Below the pieces are notes generated by a model, which ran no database searches, was not told the DNA's origin, and saw only the letters and a list, made by a program, of their open reading frames with translations. The position numbers and the translations under genes are program-made. Positions 55,901 through 63,632 of a stretch of DNA of 64,000 nt are shown in pieces; positions within the stretch are counted from its first letter, which is position 1, and each line of letters opens with the position of its first letter. The stretch comes from Thermoanaerobaculia bacterium (GTDB taxonomy: Bacteria > Acidobacteriota > Thermoanaerobaculia > Multivoradales > JAIOJS01): the NCBI GenBank assembly GCA_030429235.1, contig JAUIDB010000004.1, positions 62,001-126,000 of the forward strand, read 5' to 3'.

Positions 55901-56504
55901 CCCGTTCGACTTCACCGATGATGTCCTCGAGCCGCAGGAGGTTGGCGGTGGCTTCCTCCAGCTTCAGTTCGGCGATGCGGCGCCGCTGCTTGTAGCGCGT
56001 CACGCCGGCCGCCTCCTCGAGAAGCCGCCGCCGCTCCTGGGGCTTCCCCGAGAGAATCAACCCAATCTTGCCCTGCTCGATGATGGAGTAGGCCCGAATG
56101 CCGAGTCCGGTTCCCATCAGTAGATCCCGAATCTCCTTGAGCCGCACCCGCCGACCGTTGAGACGATACTGGCCTTCGCCCCCCCGGTAAACCCGCCGAT
56201 TGATCACGATCGCACCGTCGACGGCCCCAGGCACCGAGGGGTCCGCTTCGAGGGTCAGGCTCACTTCGGCCATGCCCAGGGGCTTGCGCTTCTCCGAACC
56301 ATTGAAGATCACATCCTCCATGGTGCCGCTGCGCAGGCTCTTGGCGCTCTGTTCCCCCAGCACCCAACTGATGGCATCCGACAGATTGGACTTGCCACAG
56401 CCGTTGGGACCGACGATCCCGGTGACCCCTGGAGCGAAGTCCAGGACCACGGGATCGACGAACGATTTGAAGCCGGAGATCTCCAGCCGCTTGAGCTTCA
56501 TCAT
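52974..56504 (-). CDS. smc: Chromosome segregation protein SMC
   Basis: A 1176-residue SMC. The N-terminal head has IVGPNGCGKSNLSDAISWVLGE near 29-50, two long coiled coils flank a hinge near 520-680, and the C-terminal head has LLSGGEKALTAIALL near 1086 and the Walker B CIFDEVDAPLDDPN near 1112. It compacts and resolves chromosomes with ScpA/ScpB, which are not in the window. The start has two ATGs (56504, 56501). An extended -10 (TGG-TAGGCT) ends ten bases upstream and no Shine-Dalgarno site is present, suggesting a leaderless mRNA. The XrtH pair lies just upstream on the same strand. Confidence 0.97.
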   Translation of the reverse strand: MMKLKRLEISGFKSFVDPVVLDFAPGVTGIVGPNGCGKSNLSDAISWVLGEQSAKSLRSGTMEDVIFNGSEKRKPLGMAEVSLTLEADPSVPGAVDGAIVINRRVYRGGEGQYRLNGRRVRLKEIRDLLMGTGLGIRAYSIIEQGKIGLILSGKPQERRRLLEEAAGVTRYKQRRRIAELKLEEATANLLRLEDIIGEVERALRSLKRQASAARRYESRKQEYSQLLDQVLQARWHALSERQSTCRESLAERTDSDAALVAEMHRLEAQLAERREELDRLASRVAELHQRDAELAARIEGRQALRQGTRDTLDQIGERIAAGDAGAAERQRRAGENRAAIERLDEQRTELEAERLEAQQAVLGDRDAISERSHGLGETERQLATLREDLLQSVGRLNAARSDHHRQVVELEKASLRAQHLADEQEAHAEELAEAQAALESARLAVGGLEAEVEALREGRERLEAQLQGELDVETRVAQELQAARDGHDQSRRRIELLEQLEAAHRRGREGLVQRLEALGYDETRFLGDVTSAPDGWGPAIDFYLAQLSEAVLVPTGTDPLEVADALRESRTPAVLLAGLAEPIERSELDDPAVVGRISDLLGLPEELARALPSAYLVESAEHAERLARTHPDVAFASRQGLWAQGGLLHLEGEREVPGLLERRQEINDLETKLPGLEKAVADLEGQLETAVTARTRRAEEIHRQDATLAAKQRELAVAQARQEDTAARGRRLEKEGAGFQKEVAALEREQKRRVEARGVAESTVRSLEATHQGLETQFELAQKLLEEARQEREQLRAEGAARQGRLDLLDERLRALQHERLRLEREVAGASEFQEQWSVEAAALAQRRVDLEHTLAQAEDELSSALSGRDGSQEAILAAQQTLDEARAGARVLEQQVEEGRRTREQARDQVEALRIELTSLQGEEQHLRETYREQLGRELPTAVPPPEVELGQLEERLVETRAALERLGPVNELAGQEYDEHEERHGYLLEQRADVAESVASLKRTIQEINQTSSERFRATFAEVNTKFGEVFESLFSGGEAEMRLLDEDDVLESGIEIVARPPGKRLQNLLLLSGGEKALTAIALLMALFHTKASPFCIFDEVDAPLDDPNTARFVDIIRRMSAETQFIVITHNKLTMQAASTLYGVTMQERGVSKTVSVSLDEVQPDQQLASVS

Positions 56505-56514
56505 GGGCTCGGCA

Positions 56515-56523
56515 AGCCTACCA
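56515..56523 (-). promoter_or_regulatory. Extended -10 promoter directly before smc
   Basis: The minus strand reads TGG-TAGGCT, ending ten bases before the smc ATG. TTGTGG lies 18 bases upstream as a weak -35. Same arrangement as corA and suhB. Confidence 0.45.
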
Positions 56524-56609
56524 GCTCACGCGGCCGAACCACAATACCTCGTAGCCGTCGAAGGCCGGACTACTACATGTAGCGATCGCGCCCGGCCCGA
56601 GCGGCGGCG

Positions 56610-57197
56610 CTAGGAACGCTTGCTCGAGCGCGCTGCGGCCGGCCGTCCCAACAGTTCGCCGAGGAAGAAGTAGCCCCAGAGCAGGAGGGGAAGACCCAGC
56701 TTGACGGGCAGGTCGAGCAGGTGTTTTCCCATCCCCCAGAAGTTCTGGCCAAAGGCTCCGTAGTGGCTGGCGCTCCAAGTGCCGAGTTGGGTGGCGTAGA
56801 CGAACTTGATCCAGAAGAAGAGATCGACCACGTGGAAGATGACGAACAGCAGCGCCGCGTAGCCCAGGTTCTCCCATCGGCGACGTGCCGAAACCCCGGG
56901 AACGGCCAGGAAGAGCGCGACCAACATCACCAGGTTGAAGTGCACGTCGGTCACCCGCACCGAGTAGAGGCGCTGGCCCGAGAGCTCCCCGGTCTCGTGG
57001 GTGACGATCAGGTAGTGAGCATCGTTACCGTCGAGGCGAGTCACCGACGGTGACTCGGTGAGGCGGACCAAATTCTGGGCGGCTTCGATCAGAAAGACGT
57101 TGTAGACCGGGGTGACGACCAACCAGCCCAGGTAGGCCAGCGGCAACCAGAGCAGCAGACGACGGGCGAAGCGGGGGGTCCAGTCCGATCGAGACAT
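56610..57197 (-). CDS. Exosortase H-associated membrane protein
   Basis: A 195-residue protein with about four membrane helices (about 12-32, 88-103, 110-130, 160-180). Hydrophobic N-terminus with PVYNVFLIEAAQNLVRL near 30-46, an extracytoplasmic segment HETGELSGQRLYSVRVTD and a central YAALLFVIFHVVDLFFWIKFVYAT. It is encoded 29 bases after XrtH, the expected position of the membrane partner that accompanies exosortase H. Role in sorting is inferred only from that pairing. Confidence 0.8.
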   Translation of the reverse strand: MSRSDWTPRFARRLLLWLPLAYLGWLVVTPVYNVFLIEAAQNLVRLTESPSVTRLDGNDAHYLIVTHETGELSGQRLYSVRVTDVHFNLVMLVALFLAVPGVSARRRWENLGYAALLFVIFHVVDLFFWIKFVYATQLGTWSASHYGAFGQNFWGMGKHLLDLPVKLGLPLLLWGYFFLGELLGRPAAARSSKRS

Positions 57198-57210
57198 CGC
57201 CGAGATCGTA

Positions 57211-57225
57211 GCAGTCGACGACTGC
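57211..57225. repeat. 15-base perfect palindrome between XrtH and its partner
   Basis: GCAGTCG-A-CGACTGC reads the same on both strands apart from the centre base. It lies in the 29-base gap of the XrtH pair. In RNA it could form a short hairpin that separates the two coding parts; it may also be chance. Confidence 0.4.
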
Positions 57226-57226
57226 C

Positions 57227-57784
57227 TCAGGCGTCCGAGGTCTGCGCCGGCACGGCGAAGCGATTGGCCCAGTACATCCAGAGGAGGACCGCCGAGAGAA
57301 TGACGATGGTCTGCCAGATCACGGTATGAGAACTGTCGAAGAGCTTGGGAAGGTAGGCGCCGGTCAGAAACAGGGCCACCACCCGGATCAGATTCACCAG
57401 CTGGATGACGACGATGCCCAGGCCCAGGCCGATGCCCCGCGCTCGCCAGGTGGCGGGGAAGGCCACGATGGCCGCGAGCAGGATGACCATCGCTTCGACG
57501 CCGTTGCAGCCGTTTTTGATGTTGACCGCAAACCGAGCGTTGCGAATCATTGTGTCCTGCCGTTCGACGTCCTGGCCAAGGAGGTTGAGCGAGATGCCGC
57601 TGGCCTTGGCGATCAAGCCGGTAAACGGCTCGATGACGTGGTCGTTGACCGGCTTGAGCGAAAGCGTCGTGAAGGACACCCCCAGGACCACGGCAAAGAC
57701 GACCAGGAACTGGATCTCTCGGCGATAGGCGGCCCAGCCGCTGGGCTGGGTTTTCGTCGACTTCTTCGAAGGAGCATCAGTCAT
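57227..57784 (-). CDS. xrtH: Exosortase H
   Basis: A 185-residue membrane transpeptidase. The catalytic Cys is in KNGCNGVEAMVILLAAIVAFP near 102-122, with the conserved Arg in NLIRVVALFLTG near 141 and the His in SSHTVIWQ near 160, the Cys-Arg-His set of exosortases; about five helices surround it. Exosortases remove a C-terminal sorting signal and attach the protein to a surface component. XrtH recognises its own CTERM type. The ATG at 57784 follows TGGACA-17-TACAAT by nine bases, so an in-frame upstream ATG (inside the promoter) is rejected. No recognisable substrate is in the window. Confidence 0.93.
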   Translation of the reverse strand: MTDAPSKKSTKTQPSGWAAYRREIQFLVVFAVVLGVSFTTLSLKPVNDHVIEPFTGLIAKASGISLNLLGQDVERQDTMIRNARFAVNIKNGCNGVEAMVILLAAIVAFPATWRARGIGLGLGIVVIQLVNLIRVVALFLTGAYLPKLFDSSHTVIWQTIVILSAVLLWMYWANRFAVPAQTSDA

Positions 57785-57793
57785 AGGGGCTGG

Positions 57794-57822
57794 ATTGTAG
57801 AGGACCGCCATGGGGCTGTCCA
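57794..57822 (-). promoter_or_regulatory. Promoter of xrtH (leaderless)
   Basis: Minus strand: TGGACA (57817-57822, five of six -35 positions), 17-base spacer, TACAAT (57794-57799, five of six). The -10 ends nine bases before the xrtH ATG, so the mRNA should have almost no leader. It is the best sigma-70-type promoter in the window. Confidence 0.55.
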
Positions 57823-57847
57823 CAGACTCCACGGCACCGCACCGTGG

Positions 57848-57859
57848 CCTTCCGGAAGG
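57848..57859. promoter_or_regulatory. 12-base palindrome between xrtH and pyrR promoters
   Basis: CCTTCCGGAAGG is a perfect palindrome midway between the divergent xrtH and pyrR promoters, 12 bases before the pyrR -35. Its position would suit an operator. Function is not shown. Confidence 0.3.
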
Positions 57860-57871
57860 ACCGGGTGCGCC

Positions 57872-57901
57872 TTGACCTCGGGACCAGCCGAGGCGTACCA
57901 T
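57872..57901 (+). promoter_or_regulatory. Promoter of the pyrRBC operon
   Basis: TTGACC (57872-57877), 18-base spacer, TACCAT (57896-57901). Start near 57908 leaves a leader of about 50 bases before the GTG. Within it a short CGGCC/GGCCG pair brackets a purine-rich loop just ahead of the GAGGAGG ribosome site, a possible PyrR site acting on translation. Confidence 0.42.
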
Positions 57902-57957
57902 CGCCGGCGGTCCGGCCAGCACAGAGCGAGAGTACGGGGCCGAAACGAGGAGGTGGC

Positions 57958-58515
57958 GTGACGGCAGACAGTGGGACTCTGGAACGGGTACTCGACGGCG
58001 AGCAGATGCACCGCATCGTGCGGCGCATGGCGGGGGAGTTGATCGAACAGAATCAGGGGGCCACCGATCTCGTCCTCATCGGCATCCGGACCCGGGGGGT
58101 TCCGCTCGCGATGGCCTTGGGAGAGGAGATCCGCCGCATGGAGGGGGGCAGCGAGGTGCCGCAGGGCGTCCTCGATATCACGCTCTACCGAGACGATCTC
58201 TCGACCATCGCCCCGCAACCCGTAGTCAAGGAAACCCACCTCCCCGGATCGATCGAAGGTCGCACCGTCGTGCTGTGCGACGACGTCCTGTTTACCGGTC
58301 GCACGATTCGCGCTGCGCTCGACGCCTTGATCGACTACGGCCGGGCCCGAGCCGTCCGCCTCGCGGTTCTCGTCGACCGCGGTCATCGGGAGCTCCCGAT
58401 CCAGGCCGACGTAGTAGGACATTCGCTGGCCACCACGGCGTCCGACCTGGTCGAAGTAGCGTTCTCGGACACCGACGGCCGCGACGAGGTCGTCCTGCAT
58501 CGGAATGCGAGATAG
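57958..58515 (+). CDS. pyrR: Pyr operon regulator / uracil phosphoribosyltransferase PyrR
   Basis: A 185-residue phosphoribosyltransferase-fold regulator. The PRPP-binding loop is VVLCDDVLFTGRTIRAALD near 100-118, and the basic surface segment DITLYRDDLS near 75 and LIGIRTRGVPLA near 36 are PyrR-typical. PyrR senses UMP/UTP versus PRPP and binds pyr mRNA; it often has weak UPRTase activity. GTG at 57958 has GAGGAGG five bases upstream; the frame is open further back but those codons lie in the promoter region. It heads pyrB and pyrC with a three-base gap. Confidence 0.94.
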   Translation: MTADSGTLERVLDGEQMHRIVRRMAGELIEQNQGATDLVLIGIRTRGVPLAMALGEEIRRMEGGSEVPQGVLDITLYRDDLSTIAPQPVVKETHLPGSIEGRTVVLCDDVLFTGRTIRAALDALIDYGRARAVRLAVLVDRGHRELPIQADVVGHSLATTASDLVEVAFSDTDGRDEVVLHRNAR

Positions 58516-58518
58516 AAG

Positions 58519-59457
58519 ATGAACGAGACCAACTGGCACCGTAAGGACCTGCTCGGCATCGCCGAGCTCTCCGCGGCCGAAATCGAGCTGATCCTAGACA
58601 CCGCCGAGAGTTTCCGCGAGGTCGCCGAACGCCCCATCAAGAAGGTCCCGACTCTGCGGGGCAAGACGGTGATCAACCTCTTCTTCGAAGCGTCGACCCG
58701 CACTCGCTCGAGCTTCGAGATCGCCGAGAAGCGACTCTCCGCCGATGGCTTGAACTTCTCCTCCTCCTCTTCGGCTCTCGTGAAGGGCGAGAGCTTGGTC
58801 GACACGGCGCGCAACCTGCAGGCGATGTCCCCCGATCTGATCGTGATCCGTCATGGACACCCTGGTGTACCCCATCGACTGGCTCGTCTGTTAGAAGCTG
58901 GAGTGATCAACGCTGGCGACGGTGCCCACGAACACCCCACGCAAGCGCTCCTCGATGCCTTCACCATTCGGCAACACAAGGGCCAGATCGGCGGACTGCG
59001 GGTGGCGATCATCGGCGACATCGAGCACAGCCGGGTGGTGCGATCCAACATCCACCTGCTCCAGAAGTTGGGTGCCAGCGTCGTCGTCGCCGGTCCGCGC
59101 ACCATGATGCCGGTAGGTATCGAAGGTCTCGGCGTCGACGTGGCGTACTCGCTCGACGAGGCGCTCGACGGGGCCGACGTGGTGATGATGCTGCGGATCC
59201 AACTCGAGCGACAGGGGCGTCCCCTGATTCCGTCGATCAAGGAGTACTTCTCGCTCTTCGGTCTGACCCGCGATCGGCTCGGCCTGGCCAACGAGGATGC
59301 GATCGTCATGCATCCGGGACCGATGAACCGGGGAGTCGAGATCGCCAGCGATGTCGCCGATGGACCCGAGTCGGTGATTTTGGCGCAGGTGGCCAACGGG
59401 GTCGCGGTCCGCATGGCGATTCTCTATCTACTCTCTGGGGTGCGAGGAGCCGCGTGA
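58519..59457 (+). CDS. pyrB: Aspartate carbamoyltransferase, catalytic subunit
   Basis: A 312-residue ATCase catalytic chain that joins carbamoyl phosphate and aspartate in pyrimidine synthesis. The carbamoyl-phosphate site [13 protein letters not shown] near 54-66 is complete, IRHGHPG near 114 and HPTQALLD near 138 are present, and the aspartate-binding RIQLER region near 232 and [10 protein letters not shown] near 275 follow. No regulatory PyrI is nearby. The ATG is three bases after the pyrR stop. Its stop overlaps the pyrC start. Confidence 0.97.
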   Translation: MNETNWHRKDLLGIAELSAAEIELILDTAESFREVAERPIKKVPTLRGKTVINLFFEASTRTRSSFEIAEKRLSADGLNFSSSSSALVKGESLVDTARNLQAMSPDLIVIRHGHPGVPHRLARLLEAGVINAGDGAHEHPTQALLDAFTIRQHKGQIGGLRVAIIGDIEHSRVVRSNIHLLQKLGASVVVAGPRTMMPVGIEGLGVDVAYSLDEALDGADVVMMLRIQLERQGRPLIPSIKEYFSLFGLTRDRLGLANEDAIVMHPGPMNRGVEIASDVADGPESVILAQVANGVAVRMAILYLLSGVRGAA

Positions 59458-60734
59458 TGAGTCTGGTGATTCAAGGAGGCCGGGTCGTCGACCCGAGCCA
59501 GAAAGTCGATGGGTTCCTCGATCTGAGGGTCGAGGAGGGTACGGTGGTCGAGGTCGGAGAGGGCCTGTCGGTACCGGATGGTGCCGAGGTCTACGACGCC
59601 GGTGGCAAGGTCGTCGCGCCCGGCTTGATCGACATCCACGTGCATCTCCGAGAACCGGGCCATGAGTACAAGGAGACGGTCGCCAGCGGTACGCGAGCGG
59701 CCGCCAAGGGCGGATTCACCGCGGTCGCCTGCATGGCGAACACCTCGCCCGTCAACGATTGCCGGTCGGTGACCGAGCACATCCTGAGCGAAGCCGAGCG
59801 TCACGGCCGGGCTCGCGTCTATCCGATCGGCGCCGTGAGCCTGGGGATGGAGGGCAAGTCCCTCTCCAACATCGGCGACATGGTCGCGGCCGGGGCCGTC
59901 GCCATCTCCGACGATGGACTCCCAGTCAGCAACGCGGAGCTGATGCGGCGGGCACTCCTCTATACCCAGCACTACGACATTCCGGTGATTCAGCACGCCG
60001 AGGACCTCGATCTGAGTGGGGGCGGCGTGATGCACGAGGGAGAGTGGTCGACACGCCTGGGATTGCCCGGAATCCCGGGTTCGGCCGAGGACGTCATGGT
60101 CGCGCGGGACCTGCTCCTAGCCGCCGACACCCAGGGACGCTACCACGTGGCTCATCTGTCCACGGGACGCAGTCTCGATCTGGTGCGCGAGGCCAAGGCG
60201 CGCGGTCTGGGGGTGACCTGCGAGGTCACTCCGCACCATCTCCTGTTGACGGATGAGGAGGTGGCCAAGAGCGGCTTCTCGACCGACTGCAAGATGAAAC
60301 CGCCACTGCGCTCGGAGACCGACCGTCAGCGGCTGCTCGAGGGGCTCGTGGACGGTACGATCGACGCCATCGCCAGCGACCACGCCCCGCACCATCCCGA
60401 CGAGAAGGACGAGAGCTTCAGCTGCGCTCCCTTTGGCATCGTCGGCCTCGAAACGACCTTGAGTCTCTGTCTCGATCGTCTAGTGCGACCGGGAATCCTC
60501 ACGCTTAGCAGGCTGATCGACCTGCTCTCGTGGGGGCCCGCCCGAGCCCTGGGTCTGCCGGGAGGAACGCTTGCGGTGGGATCACTGGCCGACATCACCC
60601 TCATCGATCTCGATGCGACCTTGACGATCGACCGCGACACCTTCGTGAGTCGCTCGCGCAATACGCCCTTCGCCGGCTGGGAGCTTCAGGGCCGCGCCGT
60701 CGCGACCTTCCTAGCCGGAGAACTGGTCAGCTGA
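59457..60734 (+). CDS. pyrC: Dihydroorotase
   Basis: A 425-residue type I dihydroorotase (amidohydrolase) closing carbamoyl-aspartate to dihydroorotate. Metal motifs are DIHVHLREPGHEYKE near 58, HAED near 181, HLSTGRS near 233 and IASDHAPHH near 303, with KMKPPLRS near 279. ATG at 59457 overlaps the pyrB stop TGA by one base; GTG at 59454 is a possible alternative. The pyr block ends here; a 75-base gap with an imperfect hairpin precedes suhB. Confidence 0.96.
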   Translation: MSLVIQGGRVVDPSQKVDGFLDLRVEEGTVVEVGEGLSVPDGAEVYDAGGKVVAPGLIDIHVHLREPGHEYKETVASGTRAAAKGGFTAVACMANTSPVNDCRSVTEHILSEAERHGRARVYPIGAVSLGMEGKSLSNIGDMVAAGAVAISDDGLPVSNAELMRRALLYTQHYDIPVIQHAEDLDLSGGGVMHEGEWSTRLGLPGIPGSAEDVMVARDLLLAADTQGRYHVAHLSTGRSLDLVREAKARGLGVTCEVTPHHLLLTDEEVAKSGFSTDCKMKPPLRSETDRQRLLEGLVDGTIDAIASDHAPHHPDEKDESFSCAPFGIVGLETTLSLCLDRLVRPGILTLSRLIDLLSWGPARALGLPGGTLAVGSLADITLIDLDATLTIDRDTFVSRSRNTPFAGWELQGRAVATFLAGELVS

Positions 60735-60791
60735 AGCCACCCTACGGGGGCCGCCGACCGATGCCGAGCGGGCAGTCGGTGGTCGGGGCAA

Positions 60792-60800
60792 TGGTAGAAT
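60792..60800 (+). promoter_or_regulatory. Extended -10 promoter directly before suhB
   Basis: TGG-TAGAAT ends nine bases before the ATG at 60810. No Shine-Dalgarno site lies between. It separates the suhB/M23 operon from the pyr block. Confidence 0.45.
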
Positions 60801-60809
60801 CGCCGCGTC

Positions 60810-61682
60810 ATGAACCTCCAACCGATGCTCGAGACGGCGGTACTCGCGGCCCGGGCCGGGGCGCAGGAACTCGATTCCTACTTCCGTGAGGGACACGTCG
60901 AGTCGACGCTCAAGGGCGAGGATGACTTCGTCAGCAACGCCGATCATGCCAGTGAGCGAGCCATCCTACGGAGGATTCGACGGGCCCACCCCGACCACGC
61001 CATCCTGGCCGAAGAATCGGGCAGCCTCGGGACAGGCTCGAGCCCATTCAGTTGGGTCATCGACCCTCTCGATGGCACCCGCAACTTCATCCGCGGCCTG
61101 CCGATCTTCGCGGTCTCCATCGCCTGTCTTCACCAGGGCCGTCCGGTGGTCGGAGTCGTACTGGACCCTCAGCGTGACGAGCTCTACCAAGCCACCGCCG
61201 GCGGCGGAGCCTACCGCGACGGCCAGCGATTGGCGGTCAGCGACGCCACCCAGGTGGAAGGGTCGTTTCTGGCCACCGGGTACCCCTTCCGCCACGGCGC
61301 CGCGCTCGAGCTCTACCTGGCGCTGTTTCGGCGCGTGCTCCAGCGAGCGCGGGGCGTCCGTCGGTGCGGGGCCGCCGCCCTGGATCTCGCCCACACCGCC
61401 GCCGGGGTTTTCGACGGCTTCTTCGAGTTCTGTCTGTCGGCCTGGGACCTGGCGGCCGGCGTGTTGTTGATCGAGGAAGCCGGTGGGGTCGTGAGCGATC
61501 TGGACGGCGGGCAGGAGTATCTGAGCCGTGGCAACGTCGTAGCCGGGGCACCGGAACTCTGGCGCGACCTGCAGGCCCTGGTGGCCACCGAGGTCGACGA
61601 AGCCGCCATCCGGCACGTGCTGACCAAGGGCCCGGCGGCCGCGTCGGACGAGACGGTCGCACTTACAGGGAGCGTCACTTGA
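60810..61682 (+). CDS. Inositol-phosphatase family protein (SuhB-like)
   Basis: A 290-residue Mg2+-dependent phosphatase. Motifs: the metal Glu pair EESG near 67, WVIDPLDGTRNFIRGLP near 82-98 and the C-terminal WDLAAGVLLIEEAGG near 212. The family includes inositol monophosphatase, fructose-1,6-bisphosphatase and CysQ-like PAP phosphatases, so the substrate is not fixed. Its stop overlaps the next gene's TTG start (TTGA). It is expressed from the TGG-TAGAAT site nine bases upstream. Confidence 0.92.
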   Translation: MNLQPMLETAVLAARAGAQELDSYFREGHVESTLKGEDDFVSNADHASERAILRRIRRAHPDHAILAEESGSLGTGSSPFSWVIDPLDGTRNFIRGLPIFAVSIACLHQGRPVVGVVLDPQRDELYQATAGGGAYRDGQRLAVSDATQVEGSFLATGYPFRHGAALELYLALFRRVLQRARGVRRCGAAALDLAHTAAGVFDGFFEFCLSAWDLAAGVLLIEEAGGVVSDLDGGQEYLSRGNVVAGAPELWRDLQALVATEVDEAAIRHVLTKGPAAASDETVALTGSVT

Positions 61683-62746
61683 AGGCGGGCCAGGAGCGCA
61701 AGCCTCCTCTCCTCGAGATCCAGATCCACGCTCCCGACATTCGTCGGGGCGTCCGCTACCTCTTCCTCTACCCATGGCAAGCCGTGGGCCTCGGAATCGG
61801 CCTGGCGGCGCTCCTGGGAGCGGTGGGTTGGGGACTGGTGACTTCACCGCAGGCTTTCCGTGACCTGGCCAGCGTCGAGCGCCACGAGGCCTTGGAACGA
61901 GTCCGCGACCAACAGGGAGTCCGTCTCGAGGCTCTGACGAACCGCTTCGGCATTCTGGCCCAGCAAGCCGAAACCCTGGGCCTGCGGATGGAGAAGATCT
62001 ACCTCGCCTACGGTTTGAGCCAGTCCAGTTCGATCGGCCAGGGTGGCTTCCCCTTCACGAGCGTGGAGGTCGCCGAGGGACCGAGTCGAAGCGCCATCGC
62101 GCGGGCCAACCAGATCCGTAGCCGAGTCTCTGAGCAGGTACAGGTGCTCGAGACGTTCCTCGACGAGATCGCCGCCTTCGAAGCGGTCCACGCCCAACAG
62201 GCTCATTTCACGCCCTCCCTCTCGCCGCTGCGGGGTGACGACTTCGTGTTGACGAGTCCCTACGGGAATCGCCGCAACCCGTTCACCAAGAGTTCCGACT
62301 TCCACGCGGGAATCGACCTCGCGGCGCCCGTCGGGTCTCCGATCTACGCACCTGCCGACGGGGTGGTGGTCTTCGCCGGCCGCTACGACCTTCGGCGGAG
62401 CGTCGGTTGGTGGCGCTATGGCAACCTGGTCGTCCTGCGGCACGACGAGCGCTTCATCACCCTCTACGGCCACTGCGACGAAGTCAAGGTACGGCGGGGC
62501 GACCAGGTGGAGCAGGGTGCCGTCATCGCCACGGTCGGAAACACCGGTTGGAGCACCAACCCCCACCTTCACTATGAAATCCGGCGCCGCCTCGAAACGA
62601 CCGAAGACAGCGACTATCGGCCGGTCGACCCCCGAATCTACATCCTCGACCACCGATGGCGGGACGAGGAGCAACTCCTGATCCGGGCGCGCAGCGCACC
62701 CGACACTTCCGAGTTCGAACCGCTTCCACGCCGCCTGTCGCGCTGA
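61679..62746 (+). CDS. M23-family peptidoglycan endopeptidase, membrane-anchored
   Basis: A 355-residue LytM-type endopeptidase. An N-terminal helix (about 30-55) anchors it; a coiled-coil stretch (about 65-165) follows; the M23 domain at about 190-325 has HAGIDLAAP (first zinc His/Asp), YGHC near 265 and HLHYE near 297. All metal ligands are present, so it should be active. TTG at 61679 has AGGGAG about six bases upstream and overlaps the suhB stop. The next gene, 67 bases on, is bactofilin-like, a pairing seen in cell-shape systems of other bacteria. Confidence 0.93.
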   Translation: MKAGQERKPPLLEIQIHAPDIRRGVRYLFLYPWQAVGLGIGLAALLGAVGWGLVTSPQAFRDLASVERHEALERVRDQQGVRLEALTNRFGILAQQAETLGLRMEKIYLAYGLSQSSSIGQGGFPFTSVEVAEGPSRSAIARANQIRSRVSEQVQVLETFLDEIAAFEAVHAQQAHFTPSLSPLRGDDFVLTSPYGNRRNPFTKSSDFHAGIDLAAPVGSPIYAPADGVVVFAGRYDLRRSVGWWRYGNLVVLRHDERFITLYGHCDEVKVRRGDQVEQGAVIATVGNTGWSTNPHLHYEIRRRLETTEDSDYRPVDPRIYILDHRWRDEEQLLIRARSAPDTSEFEPLPRRLSR

Positions 62747-62813
62747 GGGTAGGATACTGCTAGGGTACACAGAAGAGATGCACCGCGCGGCGTCGGAGAG
62801 GTGACGAGGGACG

Positions 62814-63632
62814 ATGGCGAGATCCAACATGGGGAGTGGGGCCCCGACGATGATCATCCCCAACGGCACCCAGATCCGGGTCGATCCCCACGGCCAACTG
62901 TCGATCCGAACGCCCGGCAACCTGGTGATCCAGAACTCCGGCTCCTACGCCAACCTCGAGTCGGTGTCCGGCTCGATCCGGATCGAACCCAACGTCCAGG
63001 TCGAGGCTGTGAACGTACGGTGTGCGGACACCTGCTACGTGCAGGGTAGTCTCACGGCCTGGCAGGTGGTAGCCAAGTCGCTACATCTCGACGGCGAAGC
63101 GGAAGCCCACATCCTGATGCAACAGACCGACAGCATGGAGGTGGGGCGTCAGGCGCGCCTGGTCGGCAACTTCCATTCCGAGAAGGAACTTTTTCTCCTC
63201 TTTTCCCGCTTCGCGCGCCAGGTTCGCTCCCTGCCGTTCGCGTTCGGCGAGGAGGAACGGCGCCGGGCAGTCCTCGAACCCACGGTGGGTGAGTCGGCTT
63301 CGTCACCCGAGATCATCGAAGACGAAGACGATTCGGTGCTCGAGCAGGAGACCATCGTCGAAGGGACCTCGTCGGTCGAGGAACTACCTGAGGACCTCTT
63401 CTTCGCCTACGTCCTGCTCGAGCGAGAGTCCGAGCGCTCGACGCACGGCCCGACGGTGCGTCGCCTCCTGGCTGAGTTGATCAATCTACTGCGAGACCGG
63501 GACCTCGAGACTCTCCGACATACGCACCGCACTCTGTTCGGTCGGTTCAAAGACCCCTCCGAAGATCTGGAAAAGGCGCAGCGTCTGGTGCAGGCCTACT
63601 TCGAGTCCGAGCGGGAGGCGGTCTCGCCGTGA
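62814..63632 (+). CDS. Bactofilin-like (polymer-forming cytoskeletal) protein
   Basis: A 272-residue protein. Residues about 20-125 have the repetitive short-strand pattern of a bactofilin beta-helix (NGTQIRVDPHGQLSIRTPGNLVIQ, then VQVEAVNVRCADTCYVQGSLTAWQVVAKSLHLDGEAEAHIL). Residues 145-270 are a charged, acidic-then-helical extension longer than usual. Bactofilins polymerise without nucleotides and place M23 or PBP enzymes. ATG has GAGGGACG upstream. A TAGGAT -10-like site lies at 62750-62755. Its stop overlaps the PilZ start (GTGA). Assignment is by pattern and by the M23 neighbour. Confidence 0.72.
   Translation: MARSNMGSGAPTMIIPNGTQIRVDPHGQLSIRTPGNLVIQNSGSYANLESVSGSIRIEPNVQVEAVNVRCADTCYVQGSLTAWQVVAKSLHLDGEAEAHILMQQTDSMEVGRQARLVGNFHSEKELFLLFSRFARQVRSLPFAFGEEERRRAVLEPTVGESASSPEIIEDEDDSVLEQETIVEGTSSVEELPEDLFFAYVLLERESERSTHGPTVRRLLAELINLLRDRDLETLRHTHRTLFGRFKDPSEDLEKAQRLVQAYFESEREAVSP

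Noticed and set aside
60753-60787. Imperfect hairpin after pyrC
   Set aside because: Stem broken by a bulge and no T-tract; too weak to call a terminator.
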